A stretch of DNA of 64,000 bases from Bradyrhizobium huanghuaihaiense (GTDB lineage: Bacteria > Pseudomonadota > Alphaproteobacteria > Rhizobiales > Xanthobacteraceae): contig NZ_VLLA01000018.1 in the NCBI RefSeq assembly GCF_007830635.1, positions 124,001 to 188,000 on the forward strand. The letters run 5' to 3'. This document shows, in pieces, positions 25,351 to 33,610 of the stretch; the stretch's first letter is position 1; every line of letters begins with the position of its first letter. The translations under genes were made by a program, and so were the position numbers. The notes below the pieces were generated by a model. That model was given only the letters and a program-made list of their open reading frames with translations. It had not been told where the DNA came from and ran no database searches.

Positions 25351-25446
25351 TCAGCAACAACAACAGGCGCCCGTTGCCGCCGAGAAACAGCGCCGCGTCA
25401 TGCATGCCTGCATGTCGTTCTGATTGCGCTGGTGGTCGATTCTCAT
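25351..25446 (-). CDS. Candidate cysteine-rich leader peptide upstream of ssuA unit
   Basis: A 31-codon frame (ATG at 25446; in-frame internal ATGs at 25413 and 25401) ends with four consecutive cysteine codons, TGT TGT TGT TGC, right before TGA, and has two further Cys codons. It is followed after 71 nt by the 73-residue gene and then ssuA, a sulfur-acquisition gene. Short ORFs with Cys runs act as cysteine-responsive attenuators in mycobacteria. No strong Shine-Dalgarno is visible for any of the three ATGs, so translation is unproven. An overlapping frame from 25404 also exists (MHDAALFLGGNGRLLLLLTVS). Confidence 0.5.
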   Translation of the reverse strand: MRIDHQRNQNDMQACMTRRCFSAATGACCCC

Positions 25447-25465
25447 ATCGCGGTTTCAAGCTCGA

Positions 25466-25485
25466 GGAGCAGTCTCTACTGCTCC
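25466..25485 (-). promoter_or_regulatory. Perfect 8-bp hairpin/operator at start of the leader
   Basis: On the minus strand GGAGCAGT-AGAG-ACTGCTCC is a perfect inverted repeat with a 4-nt loop. It starts 1 nt downstream of the proposed -10, so it would lie at or near the transcription start. It could be an operator for a sulfur regulator or a 5' stabilising hairpin. Confidence 0.55.
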
Positions 25486-25486
25486 G

Positions 25487-25515
25487 AATATCGAGCGGTT
25501 GGCCCGATTGGTCAA
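25487..25515 (-). promoter_or_regulatory. Sigma70-type promoter candidate for the leader/ssuA unit
   Basis: On the minus strand TTGACC (25515-25510) and GATATT (25492-25487) are separated by 17 bp, matching five and four of six consensus bases. It sits directly before the hairpin at 25466-25485 and 41 nt before the leader ATG at 25446. Confidence 0.45.
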
Positions 25516-25674
25516 TGAAATGGCTATCCATATTTGCCGTGAGGGCGCGGGAGCGCTTCTCTCGCCGCAAGCGCTGACAGACGGATTCATCTCGCGATGA
25601 GTTCAACGCGCGCGGGCGGCAAGCATGATACGCTTCGAGCAACCGGACGGCCGATGATTTGGGAGGTTTTAGGC

Positions 25675-26406
25675 ATGGCGGATGCTCTGAAGGGGCGCAC
25701 AGCGCTCGTGACCGGCGGCTCGCGCGGAATTGGCGCCGCCGTCTGTCGTGCGCTGGCCGAAGCAGGTGCAGCGGTAGCGATCAACTGCCGCGAGAGAATC
25801 GGCCAGGCCGAACAGCTCGCAGGCGAGATCGGCAAGCAGGGCGGCCGCGCCATCGTCGTCGCCGCCGACGTCTCGCAAGCCGAAGCCGTGGCCGAAATGG
25901 TCGAGCGCGTCACGGCCGGGCTGGGGCCGATCGACATTCTCGTCAACAACGCCGGCATCGCGATCGCGCGCGGCGTCGACGATCTCACCGAGGACGATTT
26001 CGACCGCACCATGCTGGTCAATTTAAAATCGGTGTTCCTGTGCACGCAGGCGGTGCTGCCTTCGATGCGATCAAGGACATGGGGCCGCATCGTCAACATC
26101 TCCTCGGGCGCGGCGCGCGGTGCCGGCTCGATCGGCCCGCACTACAATGCATCCAAGGCCGGCATGGAGGGCCTCACGCGAGGCTATGCGGCGCGGCTGG
26201 TGAAGGAAGGCATCACCGTCAATGCGGTGGCGCCGTCGCTGATCGAGACCGACATGATGAGCGGCCAGCCCCAGCTCGCCAGCCGCATCCCGCTCGGCCG
26301 CTTCGGCACGGCGGATGAGGTGGCGAAAGCGGTGATGCTGCTGGTCGACAATGCCTACATGACCGGGCAGACGATCGCGCTGAGTGGCGGGATGGCGTTT
26401 AATTGA
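25675..26406 (+). CDS. SDR family oxidoreductase (FabG-like)
   Basis: A 243-residue classical SDR. TGGSRGIG cofactor motif (residues about 13-20), NNAGIA near 88, catalytic Ser in NISSGAA, and Tyr/Lys in HYNASKAG. The ending VDNAYMTGQTIALSGGMAFN is typical of 3-oxoacyl-ACP-reductase-like enzymes. The start at 25675 is supported by GGGAGG 9 nt upstream; an in-frame ATG at 25654 lacks this. The substrate is unknown. Confidence 0.9.
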   Translation: MADALKGRTALVTGGSRGIGAAVCRALAEAGAAVAINCRERIGQAEQLAGEIGKQGGRAIVVAADVSQAEAVAEMVERVTAGLGPIDILVNNAGIAIARGVDDLTEDDFDRTMLVNLKSVFLCTQAVLPSMRSRTWGRIVNISSGAARGAGSIGPHYNASKAGMEGLTRGYAARLVKEGITVNAVAPSLIETDMMSGQPQLASRIPLGRFGTADEVAKAVMLLVDNAYMTGQTIALSGGMAFN

Positions 26407-26425
26407 CGGAGGGCGGCGGCTTCCT

Positions 26426-26561
26426 TCACCTCTCCCCGCTTGCGGGGAGAGGTCGGATCGCTCTTGCGATCCGGGTGAGGGGGTACAGGTCCCACGACGA
26501 TCTCACGTGTCGAGAGAGGCCCCTCACCCCGCCCTCTCCCCGCAAGAGCGGGGCGAGGGAG
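26426..26561. repeat. Intergenic palindromic element, family D copy 2
   Basis: CACCTCTCCCCGCTTGCGGG starts the left arm, TCGGATCGCTCTTGCGATCCG forms an inner dyad, and CCCTCTCCCCGCAAGAGCGG closes the right. The element lies between convergent genes, where a bidirectional terminator would be expected. Confidence 0.75.
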
Positions 26562-26579
26562 ACGAGAGGGCGCGGACCC

Positions 26580-27191
26580 TCACCACATCGTCGCGGCGGC
26601 ACGCTCAGGCCAGATCCGATCGTACTCCGCGCCGCCGACCTTGTTCTGGCTCATCTCGGCGAGGATCTGGCCTGGCGTCGGCAGTGTCTTGGGATCGACG
26701 CGCTTGTCGGGGTTCCAGAGATCGGAGCGGACGATGGCGCGGGCGCACTGGAAGTAGATTTCATCCACGTTCATCACCATGACGCTGCGCGGCGCCTTGC
26801 CTTCGACCTTGAACGAGGCCAGCAGCTCCGGATCAACAGACAGATGCGCGCGTCCGTTGGCGCGCACCGCGTTGCCGGAGCCGGGGATCAGGAACATCAG
26901 CGACACCCGGGGATCGCGCACGATGTTGCGCAGGGAATCGACCCGATTGTTGCCGCGGCGGTCCGGCAGCATCAGCGTTTTGGCATCGTGGATGCGGACG
27001 AAGCCGGGCAGATCGCCGCGCGGCGAGCAGTCGATACCCTCGGGCCCGATGGTGGCGAGCGCGGCGAACGGCGCCGTCTCGATGAAGATGCGGTAGAGCG
27101 GGGTGACGTGGTCGGCGACTTTCACGGTCGAGGCGTCATTGGTGACGCCGTAGATGGCTTCAAGCTGTTCGACCGTTTCGATCACTGTCAT
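26580..27191 (-). CDS. Pyridoxamine 5'-phosphate oxidase family flavoprotein at tail of phn operon
   Basis: A 203-residue PPOX-type FMN protein. FAALATIGPEGIDCSPRGD, then FVRIHDAKTLMLPDRRGNNR, RVSLMFLIPGSGNAVRANG and a C-terminal VDPKTLPTPGQILAE match the MSMEG_1061-like branch. That branch binds flavin or a related cofactor; its function is open. It starts 26 nt after the phnN stop on the same strand, with no terminator between, so it is probably cotranscribed with the C-P lyase genes. No known step of phosphonate breakdown needs such an enzyme. Confidence 0.82.
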   Translation of the reverse strand: MTVIETVEQLEAIYGVTNDASTVKVADHVTPLYRIFIETAPFAALATIGPEGIDCSPRGDLPGFVRIHDAKTLMLPDRRGNNRVDSLRNIVRDPRVSLMFLIPGSGNAVRANGRAHLSVDPELLASFKVEGKAPRSVMVMNVDEIYFQCARAIVRSDLWNPDKRVDPKTLPTPGQILAEMSQNKVGGAEYDRIWPERAAATMW

Positions 27192-27217
27192 CTTCCACGC
27201 TCTCCTTGTTGCGCCAG

Positions 27218-27814
27218 CTATTCGTGCCAGCCTTCATTCCTGATCACGCGCACGAGCTGTCGGCTGTGATACTCCGCGCTGCCGGCGTTGAGGATGGTGA
27301 CATCGGCCTGCGCCGACGCCTCGTCGACGCTGCGCGACAGCCGCTCCGCGATATTGCCGTCGCTGTGCCGGGCGCGCGCGGCGAGGCGCTGCGCCAGCAC
27401 GTCCGGCGGCGCCGTGATCGCGACCACCACGACATTGGCAAAGGCCCGGCGCAGCGCGGCAATCACGGTGCGTGAGACATTCGCGACGACCGCGCGGCCC
27501 GCGCGGATGTCGTCGTTGATCTCGAGCGGCAGCGCATAGGCGTGTCCATGCGCCTCCCAGTGCACGGCGAAGTCGCCGTGCGCGCGCGCGCGGCGGAAGT
27601 CGTCCTCGCCCATCGCGATATTGTCCTCGTCGGCGGAGGAGGCGCGCGTGACGACACGGCGCGGGAAGACGATGTCGGGATCGTCGCTGCAGGCCGCTTG
27701 CGCCAGCCGCAGCAGGGTATCCTTGCCGGCGCCGCTGGGGCCGACCACGAGCACGAGCCGGCCGGGGCCGGTCGCACCCGCTTCATCCTGCGTCGTGGTC
27801 GCGATCTCGCTCAT
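27218..27814 (-). CDS. phnN: Ribose 1,5-bisphosphate phosphokinase PhnN
   Basis: A 198-residue P-loop kinase of the guanylate-kinase-like fold. The Walker A is GPSGAGKDTLLRLAQ (about residues 25-39). It also shows FPRRVVTRASSADEDN and, near the end, HSRQLVRVIRNEGWHE. PhnN converts ribose 1,5-bisphosphate to PRPP, the last step of the C-P lyase pathway. Its ATG overlaps the phnM stop by 4 nt, so the two are translationally coupled. Confidence 0.92.
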   Translation of the reverse strand: MSEIATTTQDEAGATGPGRLVLVVGPSGAGKDTLLRLAQAACSDDPDIVFPRRVVTRASSADEDNIAMGEDDFRRARAHGDFAVHWEAHGHAYALPLEINDDIRAGRAVVANVSRTVIAALRRAFANVVVVAITAPPDVLAQRLAARARHSDGNIAERLSRSVDEASAQADVTILNAGSAEYHSRQLVRVIRNEGWHE

Positions 27815-28968
27815 GCGACGCGGTATCCTTCGCGCCAGACGCTGCGGACCACGGGAACGTGGCCTGCGACATGCACGCGGATCAAATCGGCGCGCTTGCC
27901 GGTCGCGACCTCGCCGCGGTCGGTGAGGCCGACCGCCTCGGCGGGCGCCTTCGTCACGGTGCGAACCGCCGCCGGAAGGCTGATCGCGGGCACATGCTCC
28001 GGCAATTGCAGCGCGGCCATCAGCAGGCTTGACGGGATGTAGTCCGACGACAGGATATCGAGCAGGCCTTCGCGCGCGAGATCGACCGCAGCGATGTTGC
28101 CGGAATGCGAGCCGCCGCGAACCACGTTCGGCGCGCCCATCAGGATGTCGATGCCGGCCTGGTGCAGGCCGCGCGCGGCCTCCAGCGTGGTCGGAAACTC
28201 CGCCACCGACACGCGATCGCGCACGGCGTCCGCGACGTTCTCCTCGGTGGTGTCGTCGTGGCTGGCCAGAGGGATCTCGTACTCATGCGCCAGCGCCACG
28301 ATCTCGCGCATGTTGGCCGCGGCATAGAGCCTCTGATATTCGAAGCGCTTTGCGAACAGCTCGTCGAGCTCGGCATCGGTCTTGCCGCCGCCCTTGCCCC
28401 GGTAATAGTCGCGCAGCTTGACCTCGTCGCGGAACTGGCGCTGGCCGGGCGTATGGTCCATCAGCGACATCAGCTTGACGTCGGGACGGTCGATCAGCTC
28501 CTTGGCTTCCTCCACTACGCTCGGCATCGGGATTTCGCAGCGCAGGTGCAGGAAGTGGTCGGCGCGCAGCAGGCTGGCCTCGCGCGCGGTGGTGATGGCG
28601 GCGGCGAGCACGCCGGCGCGGCCATCGACCTCCTCGGCACCGTCCTCGCGCCAGACCCGGAGCGAGTCGAACACGGTGGTGATGCCCGAGGTCGCGAGCT
28701 GGCCGTCATAGGAGATCACGGCGGCGACCGGGTTCCAGAACACCTTTGGGCGCGGCACGTAATGCGCCTCGAGATGGTCGGTGTGGAGCTCGATTAGGCC
28801 GGGCATGATCAAATCGCCGCCGGCATCCTCGGCGCCCGCGGGTGCAGTCCCATCGCCGATCTCGGCGATGCGTCCGTCAGTGAGCGCGAGCCAGCCCTGC
28901 TCGATCACCCGGTCGGCCAGGACGATCCTGGCGTTGGCAATCAATGTGTCCTTCGGCTTCATTTCCAT
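27811..28968 (-). CDS. phnM: Alpha-D-ribose 1-methylphosphonate 5-triphosphate diphosphatase PhnM
   Basis: A 385-residue amidohydrolase-superfamily enzyme. The canonical PhnM block GLIELHTDHLEAHYVPRPKV (about residues 55-74) carries the metal ligands, and HDDTTEENVADA and DILSSDYIPSSLL follow later. It splits pyrophosphate from the ribose 1-phosphonate 5-triphosphate made by PhnGHIL. It lies in the order expected between phnL and phnN. A second, more distant PhnM-like protein is encoded at 38969-40162. Confidence 0.93.
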   Translation of the reverse strand: MEMKPKDTLIANARIVLADRVIEQGWLALTDGRIAEIGDGTAPAGAEDAGGDLIMPGLIELHTDHLEAHYVPRPKVFWNPVAAVISYDGQLATSGITTVFDSLRVWREDGAEEVDGRAGVLAAAITTAREASLLRADHFLHLRCEIPMPSVVEEAKELIDRPDVKLMSLMDHTPGQRQFRDEVKLRDYYRGKGGGKTDAELDELFAKRFEYQRLYAAANMREIVALAHEYEIPLASHDDTTEENVADAVRDRVSVAEFPTTLEAARGLHQAGIDILMGAPNVVRGGSHSGNIAAVDLAREGLLDILSSDYIPSSLLMAALQLPEHVPAISLPAAVRTVTKAPAEAVGLTDRGEVATGKRADLIRVHVAGHVPVVRSVWREGYRVA

Positions 28969-28973
28969 GTCCT

Positions 28974-29684
28974 TCAGGCGGCGGCGGCAAAGCTGGTGAC
29001 GTCGACGATACGGTCGGCAATCAGATGACGGATTTCGTCGTCATGGACAATGGCCACCATGGCAACGCCCTGGCGTTTCTTCTCAGCAACCAGCTCGACC
29101 ACCACAGTGCGATTGGCGGCGTCGAGCGATGCGGTCGGCTCATCCAGCAGCAGGATCGGCAGGTCCGAGATGAAGCCGCGCGCGATGTTGACGCGCTGCT
29201 GCTCGCCGCCGGAGAAGGTCGCGGGCGGAAGCTGCCAGAGCCGCTCTGGGATGTTGAGACGATGCAGCAGGCTGCCGGCGCGAGCTTGCGCATCGGCGCG
29301 AGCCATGCCGTTGACGATCAGCGGCTCGGCGACGACGTCGATGGTCGCAACCCGCGGCACCGCGCGCAGAAACTGGCTGACATAGCCGATGGTGGAACGG
29401 CGGATGTTGAGCACCTGGCGCGGCTCGGCGGCGGCGAGATCGATCACCGCGCCGCGATGGCGGATTCCGATGCGGCCGCTATCGCAGCGGTAATTGCCGA
29501 AGATCATCTTCAGGATCGACGATTTGCCGGCGCCCGATGGTCCCGAGAGCACGACGCATTCGCCGGGGTTGACGTCGAAGGTCACGCCGCTGACGACGGG
29601 CAGCTCGATGCCGCCCTGCAGGTGCATCGTAAAGGTCTTCTTCGCATCGGTGACGTCGATCATGGCGGTCATTGGGATGCTCAT
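28974..29684 (-). CDS. phnL: C-P lyase subunit PhnL (ABC ATPase fold)
   Basis: A 236-residue ABC-type ATPase. Walker A SGPSGAGKSSILKMIFG, signature FSGGEQQRVNIARGF and Walker B PILLLDEPTASLD are intact. PhnL works with PhnG, PhnH and PhnI in attaching the phosphonate to ribose, not as a transporter ATPase. It overlaps the phnK end by 4 nt and is followed by phnM after 5 nt. Confidence 0.93.
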   Translation of the reverse strand: MSIPMTAMIDVTDAKKTFTMHLQGGIELPVVSGVTFDVNPGECVVLSGPSGAGKSSILKMIFGNYRCDSGRIGIRHRGAVIDLAAAEPRQVLNIRRSTIGYVSQFLRAVPRVATIDVVAEPLIVNGMARADAQARAGSLLHRLNIPERLWQLPPATFSGGEQQRVNIARGFISDLPILLLDEPTASLDAANRTVVVELVAEKKRQGVAMVAIVHDDEIRHLIADRIVDVTSFAAAA

Positions 29685-30478
29685 GGCGGCAGAATCGAGG
29701 AGACGAGGAGTTGCGTGTAGGGCTCGCGGGGATCGTCGAGCACCTGGTCGGTGAGACCGGTCTCGATGACGCGGCCGCCCTTCATCACCATCACACGGTG
29801 CGACAACAGGCGCGCCACCGCGAGATCGTGGGTGACGATGATGACGGCGAGGTTCAGCTCGGCGACGAGGCTGCGCAGGAGGTCAAGCAGGCGGGCCTGC
29901 ACCGATACGTCAAGGCCGCCGGTCGGCTCGTCCATGAACACAAGCCGCGGTTCGGTGACGAGGTTACGTGCGATCTGGAGGCGCTGGCGCATGCCGCCGG
30001 AATAGGTGCGCGGAGCATCGTCGATGCGCGCGGTATCGATCTCGACGCGGGTGAGCCAGTCGGACGCGGTGTCGCGGATTCGGCCGTAGTGATTCCAGCC
30101 GACCGCCATCAGCCGCTCGCCGACATTGGCGCCGGCAGAGACCGCCATGCGCAGGCCCTGCGCGGGATCCTGATGGACAAAACCCCAATCGGTGCGGAAC
30201 AGGAAGCGCCGCTCGGCTTCGCCCAGCGTCGCGAGGTCGCGGGTGACGCCGTCGCGCATGCGATACGAGACATGGCCTGCGCTCGGCGCAAGCTGGCCCG
30301 ACAGCATTTGCAGCAGCGTCGACTTCCCCGAGCCGGATTCGCCGACGATCGCCAGCACCTCGCCCGGATAGAGCGAGAACGACACGTCGCGGCAGGCGGC
30401 GATGCGGCCGAACGACTTGCTCAAGGACTCGGCGACCAGCAGCGGCTGGTCGTTATCGGACGTATCGAGATCAACCAT
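29681..30478 (-). CDS. phnK: C-P lyase subunit PhnK (ABC ATPase fold)
   Basis: A 265-residue ABC-type ATPase. Walker A GESGSGKSTLLQMLSG, signature YSGGMRQRLQIARNL and Walker B LVFMDEPTGGLD are intact. Its family binds PhnJ in the core complex. The frame is open upstream, but I place the start at the ATG at 30478 (MVDLDTSDNDQPLLVAESLS), which overlaps the phnJ end by 8 nt. Confidence 0.92.
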   Translation of the reverse strand: MVDLDTSDNDQPLLVAESLSKSFGRIAACRDVSFSLYPGEVLAIVGESGSGKSTLLQMLSGQLAPSAGHVSYRMRDGVTRDLATLGEAERRFLFRTDWGFVHQDPAQGLRMAVSAGANVGERLMAVGWNHYGRIRDTASDWLTRVEIDTARIDDAPRTYSGGMRQRLQIARNLVTEPRLVFMDEPTGGLDVSVQARLLDLLRSLVAELNLAVIIVTHDLAVARLLSHRVMVMKGGRVIETGLTDQVLDDPREPYTQLLVSSILPP

Positions 30479-31361
30479 GTGAGCCCGCCTTCTCCTTGTA
30501 CGGCGCGGCGCTGAGGCTGCCGTGATGGCCGGCGGCCTGACGTCCCTCGCAATAGTCGGTGTCGGAGCAGACGAACATGCGCCCGCCCTTGTCGTCGGTG
30601 ACGATCTCGTCGAGGTAGGAGTTTTCCGCGCCGCACAGCGCGCAAGGCGCATTGAAGCGGTAGGGCTCGAACGGGTGGTCCTCGAAATCGAGCGACACCA
30701 CCTGCGTGTAAGGCGGGATCGCATAGATGCGCTTCTCGCGGCCGGCGCCGAACAATTGCAGCGCCGGGCAATTGTCCATCTTGGGGTTGTCGAATTTTGG
30801 CGTCGGCGACGGGTCCATCACGTAGCGCGCGTTGACCTTGACCGGATAGGCGTAGGCGGTGGCGATGTGGCCGAAGCGGGCGATGTCCTCATAGAGTTTC
30901 ACATGCATCAGGCCGTATTCGGCGAGCGCATGCATGCGCCGCGTCTCGGTCTCGCGCGGCTCGAGGAAGCGCAGGGGTTCCGGGATCGGCACCTGATAGA
31001 CAAGCACCTGATTTGCGTGCAGCGCCGTCTCCGGGATGCGGTGGCGGGTCTGGATTACGGTTGCCTCATCCGTTGCCGTCGTGGTGGCAACGCCGGCGGT
31101 CTTGGCGAAGAATTTGCGGATCGAGATCGCGTTGGTGGTGTCGTCGGAGCCCTGGTCGATCACCTTCAGCACGTCCTGGGGTCCGAGGATCGCGGCCGTC
31201 ACCTGCACGCCGCCGGTGCCCCAGCCATAGGGCATCGGCATTTCGCGGCTGGCGAACGGCACTTGATAGCCGGGGATCGCGATCGCTTTCAGAATCGCGC
31301 GGCGAATCATCCGCTTGGTCTGCTCGTCGAGATAGGCGAAGTTGTAGGCGGGCGCGTTCAT
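30471..31361 (-). CDS. phnJ: C-P lyase PhnJ (radical SAM catalytic subunit)
   Basis: A 296-residue protein, strongly like E. coli PhnJ. The metal-cluster and thiyl cysteines are Cys240, Cys243, Cys265 and Cys271 (APCALCGAENS and FVCSDTDYC), one residue off the E. coli numbers 241, 244, 266 and 272 and with identical spacing. PhnJ cleaves the carbon-phosphorus bond of alpha-D-ribose 1-methylphosphonate 5-phosphate, releasing methane and a ribose 1,2-cyclic phosphate. Its ATG overlaps the phnI stop region by 4 nt. This gene shows that the pathway is complete at its key step. Confidence 0.96.
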   Translation of the reverse strand: MNAPAYNFAYLDEQTKRMIRRAILKAIAIPGYQVPFASREMPMPYGWGTGGVQVTAAILGPQDVLKVIDQGSDDTTNAISIRKFFAKTAGVATTTATDEATVIQTRHRIPETALHANQVLVYQVPIPEPLRFLEPRETETRRMHALAEYGLMHVKLYEDIARFGHIATAYAYPVKVNARYVMDPSPTPKFDNPKMDNCPALQLFGAGREKRIYAIPPYTQVVSLDFEDHPFEPYRFNAPCALCGAENSYLDEIVTDDKGGRMFVCSDTDYCEGRQAAGHHGSLSAAPYKEKAGSHG

Positions 31362-32461
31362 TCCGCGGCCTCCTTCATGGCATCGGGCGCATTGGCCTCG
31401 GCAAACTCCTGACGCAGCTTGCGCAGCAGGCCGAGCTCGGACTGGAAATCGACATAGTGCGGCAGCTTCAGATGCTCGACGAAGCCGGTCGCCTGGACGT
31501 TGTCAGAATGCGACATCACGAATTCCTCGTCTTGCGCGGGAGCGAGCGCCTCCTCGCCGAGCTCGCGGGCGCGGAGCGCGCGATCGACCAGCGCCATCGA
31601 CATGGTCTTGCGCTCGCTCTGGCCGAAGGCGAGGCCATAGCCGCGGGTGAAGCACGGCGCTTCCGTCGCAGAGCCCTTGAACTGGTTGACCATCTGGCAC
31701 TCAGTGAGCTCGATCGCGCCGAGCGGCACGGCGAAGCCGACGTCCTCGGCCGCGAATTCAACCTCGACCTCACCAAAGCGAATCTCGCCGACGAAGGGAT
31801 GGTTGCGGCCATAGCCGCGCTGCGTGGAGTAGCCCATCGCGAGCAGAAAGCCTTCGTCACCGCGCGCAAGGTTTTGCAGGCGCAGGTCGCGGTCGGCCGG
31901 AAAGTTCAGCGGCTCGCGGGTGAGATCGCCGACGGCGGCGCCGTCCTCTGCCTCCGGCGAGGATTCGATCAGCCCGTCGCGGCCGAGAATGTCGGTGACG
32001 CGCGGTGTCGGCGCGGTGGAGGCTTCAGCCGCCGCCGGCACCTCCGGCACAAAACCTTCGGCGAGCGAGGGATCGAGCAGACGGTGCGTGTAGTCGAAGG
32101 TCGGCCCGAGGATCTGGCCGCCGGGAATGTCCTTGAAGGTCGCCGACACCCGACGCTGCACCCGCATGGCGCCGGTGTCGACCGGCTCGCTGGTGCCGAA
32201 TCGCGGCAGCGTGGCGCGGAAGGCGCGGACCAGGAAGATCGCCTCGATCAAATCGCCGCGCGCCTGCTTGATCGCAAGCGCCGCAAGCTCGCGGTCATAG
32301 AGCGAGCCCTCGCTCATGACGCGGTCGACGGCGAGCCCAAGCTGCTCCGAGATCTGGTCGAGGGTGACTTCCGTAACGCTTTGGTCGCCGCGCCGCGCAT
32401 TGGCGAGCAGGCGATGGGCGTTCTCGATGGCGCGTTCGCCGCCTTTGACTGCGACATACAT
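31358..32461 (-). CDS. phnI: C-P lyase subunit PhnI
   Basis: A 367-residue protein starting MYVAVKGGERAIENAHRLLA, the family signature. PHYVDFQSELGLLRKLRQEF-type sequence closes the conserved C-terminus, here followed by a short Ala/Glu tail. PhnI is the nucleosidase-type subunit that, with PhnG, PhnH and PhnL, swaps the adenine of ATP for the phosphonate. It lies 4 nt downstream of phnH and overlaps phnJ. Confidence 0.95.
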   Translation of the reverse strand: MYVAVKGGERAIENAHRLLANARRGDQSVTEVTLDQISEQLGLAVDRVMSEGSLYDRELAALAIKQARGDLIEAIFLVRAFRATLPRFGTSEPVDTGAMRVQRRVSATFKDIPGGQILGPTFDYTHRLLDPSLAEGFVPEVPAAAEASTAPTPRVTDILGRDGLIESSPEAEDGAAVGDLTREPLNFPADRDLRLQNLARGDEGFLLAMGYSTQRGYGRNHPFVGEIRFGEVEVEFAAEDVGFAVPLGAIELTECQMVNQFKGSATEAPCFTRGYGLAFGQSERKTMSMALVDRALRARELGEEALAPAQDEEFVMSHSDNVQATGFVEHLKLPHYVDFQSELGLLRKLRQEFAEANAPDAMKEAAE

Positions 32462-32465
32462 GCTT

Positions 32466-33074
32466 CTAGCTTCCCTTGCTCACGACGCGCGTGGTGCGCG
32501 GGATCGCGACCACGGCGTCATCGGCGACCAGCACCACGTCGATGCCGCGCGGAAACAGCGCTTCGTTCATACGCAGGCGCTCGAACAGGTCGAAAGGCTT
32601 GATCGACGCATGCAGCGCCGCCACCCCGTCGATGCCGGGGCCGCGCAGCTCGAAGCTGCGCCCGGAGCTGAGGCTGTCGACCTGGATGATCACCGTGGTC
32701 GAGCGGTCCGGATACTCGCTCGTGCCGAGCGCGAAGCGCTCGAGCGCGGGCAGCGCACCGCCGTCGCTGATGAGCGCAAATGAAGCGACCGATGAATCCT
32801 GCACGACCGGCGCGCCGGTGTGGAATTTCAGCCACTTGGTCACGTCGGAGCTTTCCGCCATCCGCGCGTCGAGCCAGAGCGGCGTGTCGTGGTCGAACAG
32901 CGTCAGTGCGATCGCCGCGGTGCCCCGCATCATCACGCCGGGCGCGCCCGCCATCGGGACGATGCGCTGGACCGAGCCCGGCCGCGCCATCGCGTCCATG
33001 ACCGAACGAAAAGTCGATTGCGCCGACAGCACCTTGTCGGCGAAGCCTGGCGGCAGTTCCGCAATCGTGGTCAT
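32466..33074 (-). CDS. phnH: C-P lyase subunit PhnH
   Basis: A 202-residue PhnH. It starts MTTIAELPPGFADKVLSAQS; FRSVMDAMARPGSVQRI and a C-terminal LFPRGIDVVLVADD are family blocks, and the fold is that of an inactive PLP-transferase-like core subunit. The frame is open upstream into phnG; I chose the ATG at 33074, 4 nt after the phnG stop. Confidence 0.93.
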   Translation of the reverse strand: MTTIAELPPGFADKVLSAQSTFRSVMDAMARPGSVQRIVPMAGAPGVMMRGTAAIALTLFDHDTPLWLDARMAESSDVTKWLKFHTGAPVVQDSSVASFALISDGGALPALERFALGTSEYPDRSTTVIIQVDSLSSGRSFELRGPGIDGVAALHASIKPFDLFERLRMNEALFPRGIDVVLVADDAVVAIPRTTRVVSKGS

Positions 33075-33078
33075 GATC

Positions 33079-33534
33079 TCACCCCTCACCGCGCACCATG
33101 GTGTAGAAATCAACCTTCGTCGCGGCGGTCTCTTCCGCCACCCGCGTCCGCCTGACCATAAGCTGCTCGCGCAACGGCGCGATAACGCTGCGCTCGACCA
33201 GCCCGCCGAAATCGCGGGACTGCACCAGCGCATCACACAGCGCGATCAGCCGCGCCTTCTCGCCGTCGCGCCCGAGCGAGTAGCCGAAGCCGACCTCGCC
33301 GCTCGCGAGCCTCACCGCCGCGCGCGACACCGTGGCTTCGCCGAGGTTGAACGGCGCACCGTCGCCGCCGACCCGGCCGCGCAGCATCACGAGACCGTTC
33401 TCCGGCGCACGCAGATCCTGATGAGCCGGCAGAGCGAGATCGCGGAGGCGAGCGGCGATCTCGCCCGCCTCCGCGTGCGCCAGCACGGCCATGGCGGCCT
33501 TGCGCTGGGCTTGCTGGGTATTGTGCTGGGTCAC
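33079..33534 (-). CDS. phnG: C-P lyase subunit PhnG
   Basis: A 151-residue PhnG with the C-terminus VDFYTMVRGEG, the family hallmark, and AMAVLAHAEAGEIAARL at the start. I chose the GTG at 33534: it gives the E. coli-like length and has GGTGGAT just upstream. The longer frame from 33612 would place a 12-bp-arm palindrome inside the coding region, so I reject it. It is the first gene of the phnGHIJKLMN operon. Confidence 0.9.
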   Translation of the reverse strand: MTQHNTQQAQRKAAMAVLAHAEAGEIAARLRDLALPAHQDLRAPENGLVMLRGRVGGDGAPFNLGEATVSRAAVRLASGEVGFGYSLGRDGEKARLIALCDALVQSRDFGGLVERSVIAPLREQLMVRRTRVAEETAATKVDFYTMVRGEG

Positions 33535-33568
33535 CGGATCCACCGAGCTTTGGCAGAACTTGCCGAAT

Positions 33569-33598
33569 TGAAGTTGTCTATGATAATAGACAACTTCA
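33569..33598. promoter_or_regulatory. Probable PhnF operator (12-bp-arm palindrome)
   Basis: TGAAGTTGTCTA-TGATAA-TAGACAACTTCA is a perfect inverted repeat with 12-bp arms and a 6-bp centre. The core TTGTCTAT...ATAGACAA has the look of GntR/HutC-subfamily operators. It lies between phnG and the divergent phnF, 35 nt before the phnG start. Binding by PhnF is inferred from position and type. Confidence 0.78.
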
Positions 33599-33610
33599 TA
33601 CGGGAGCGCC

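Noticed and set aside
25340..25404. Alternative leader frame ending GGNGRLLLLLTVS
   Set aside because: It is the +1 reading of the Cys-codon run (TGTTGTTGTTGC read as Leu codons). The Cys frame fits the sulfur context better, but this frame cannot be fully excluded.
31013..32602. Plus-strand open frame of 529 codons
   Set aside because: It is antisense to phnI and part of phnJ, whose identity is certain; no motifs are present.
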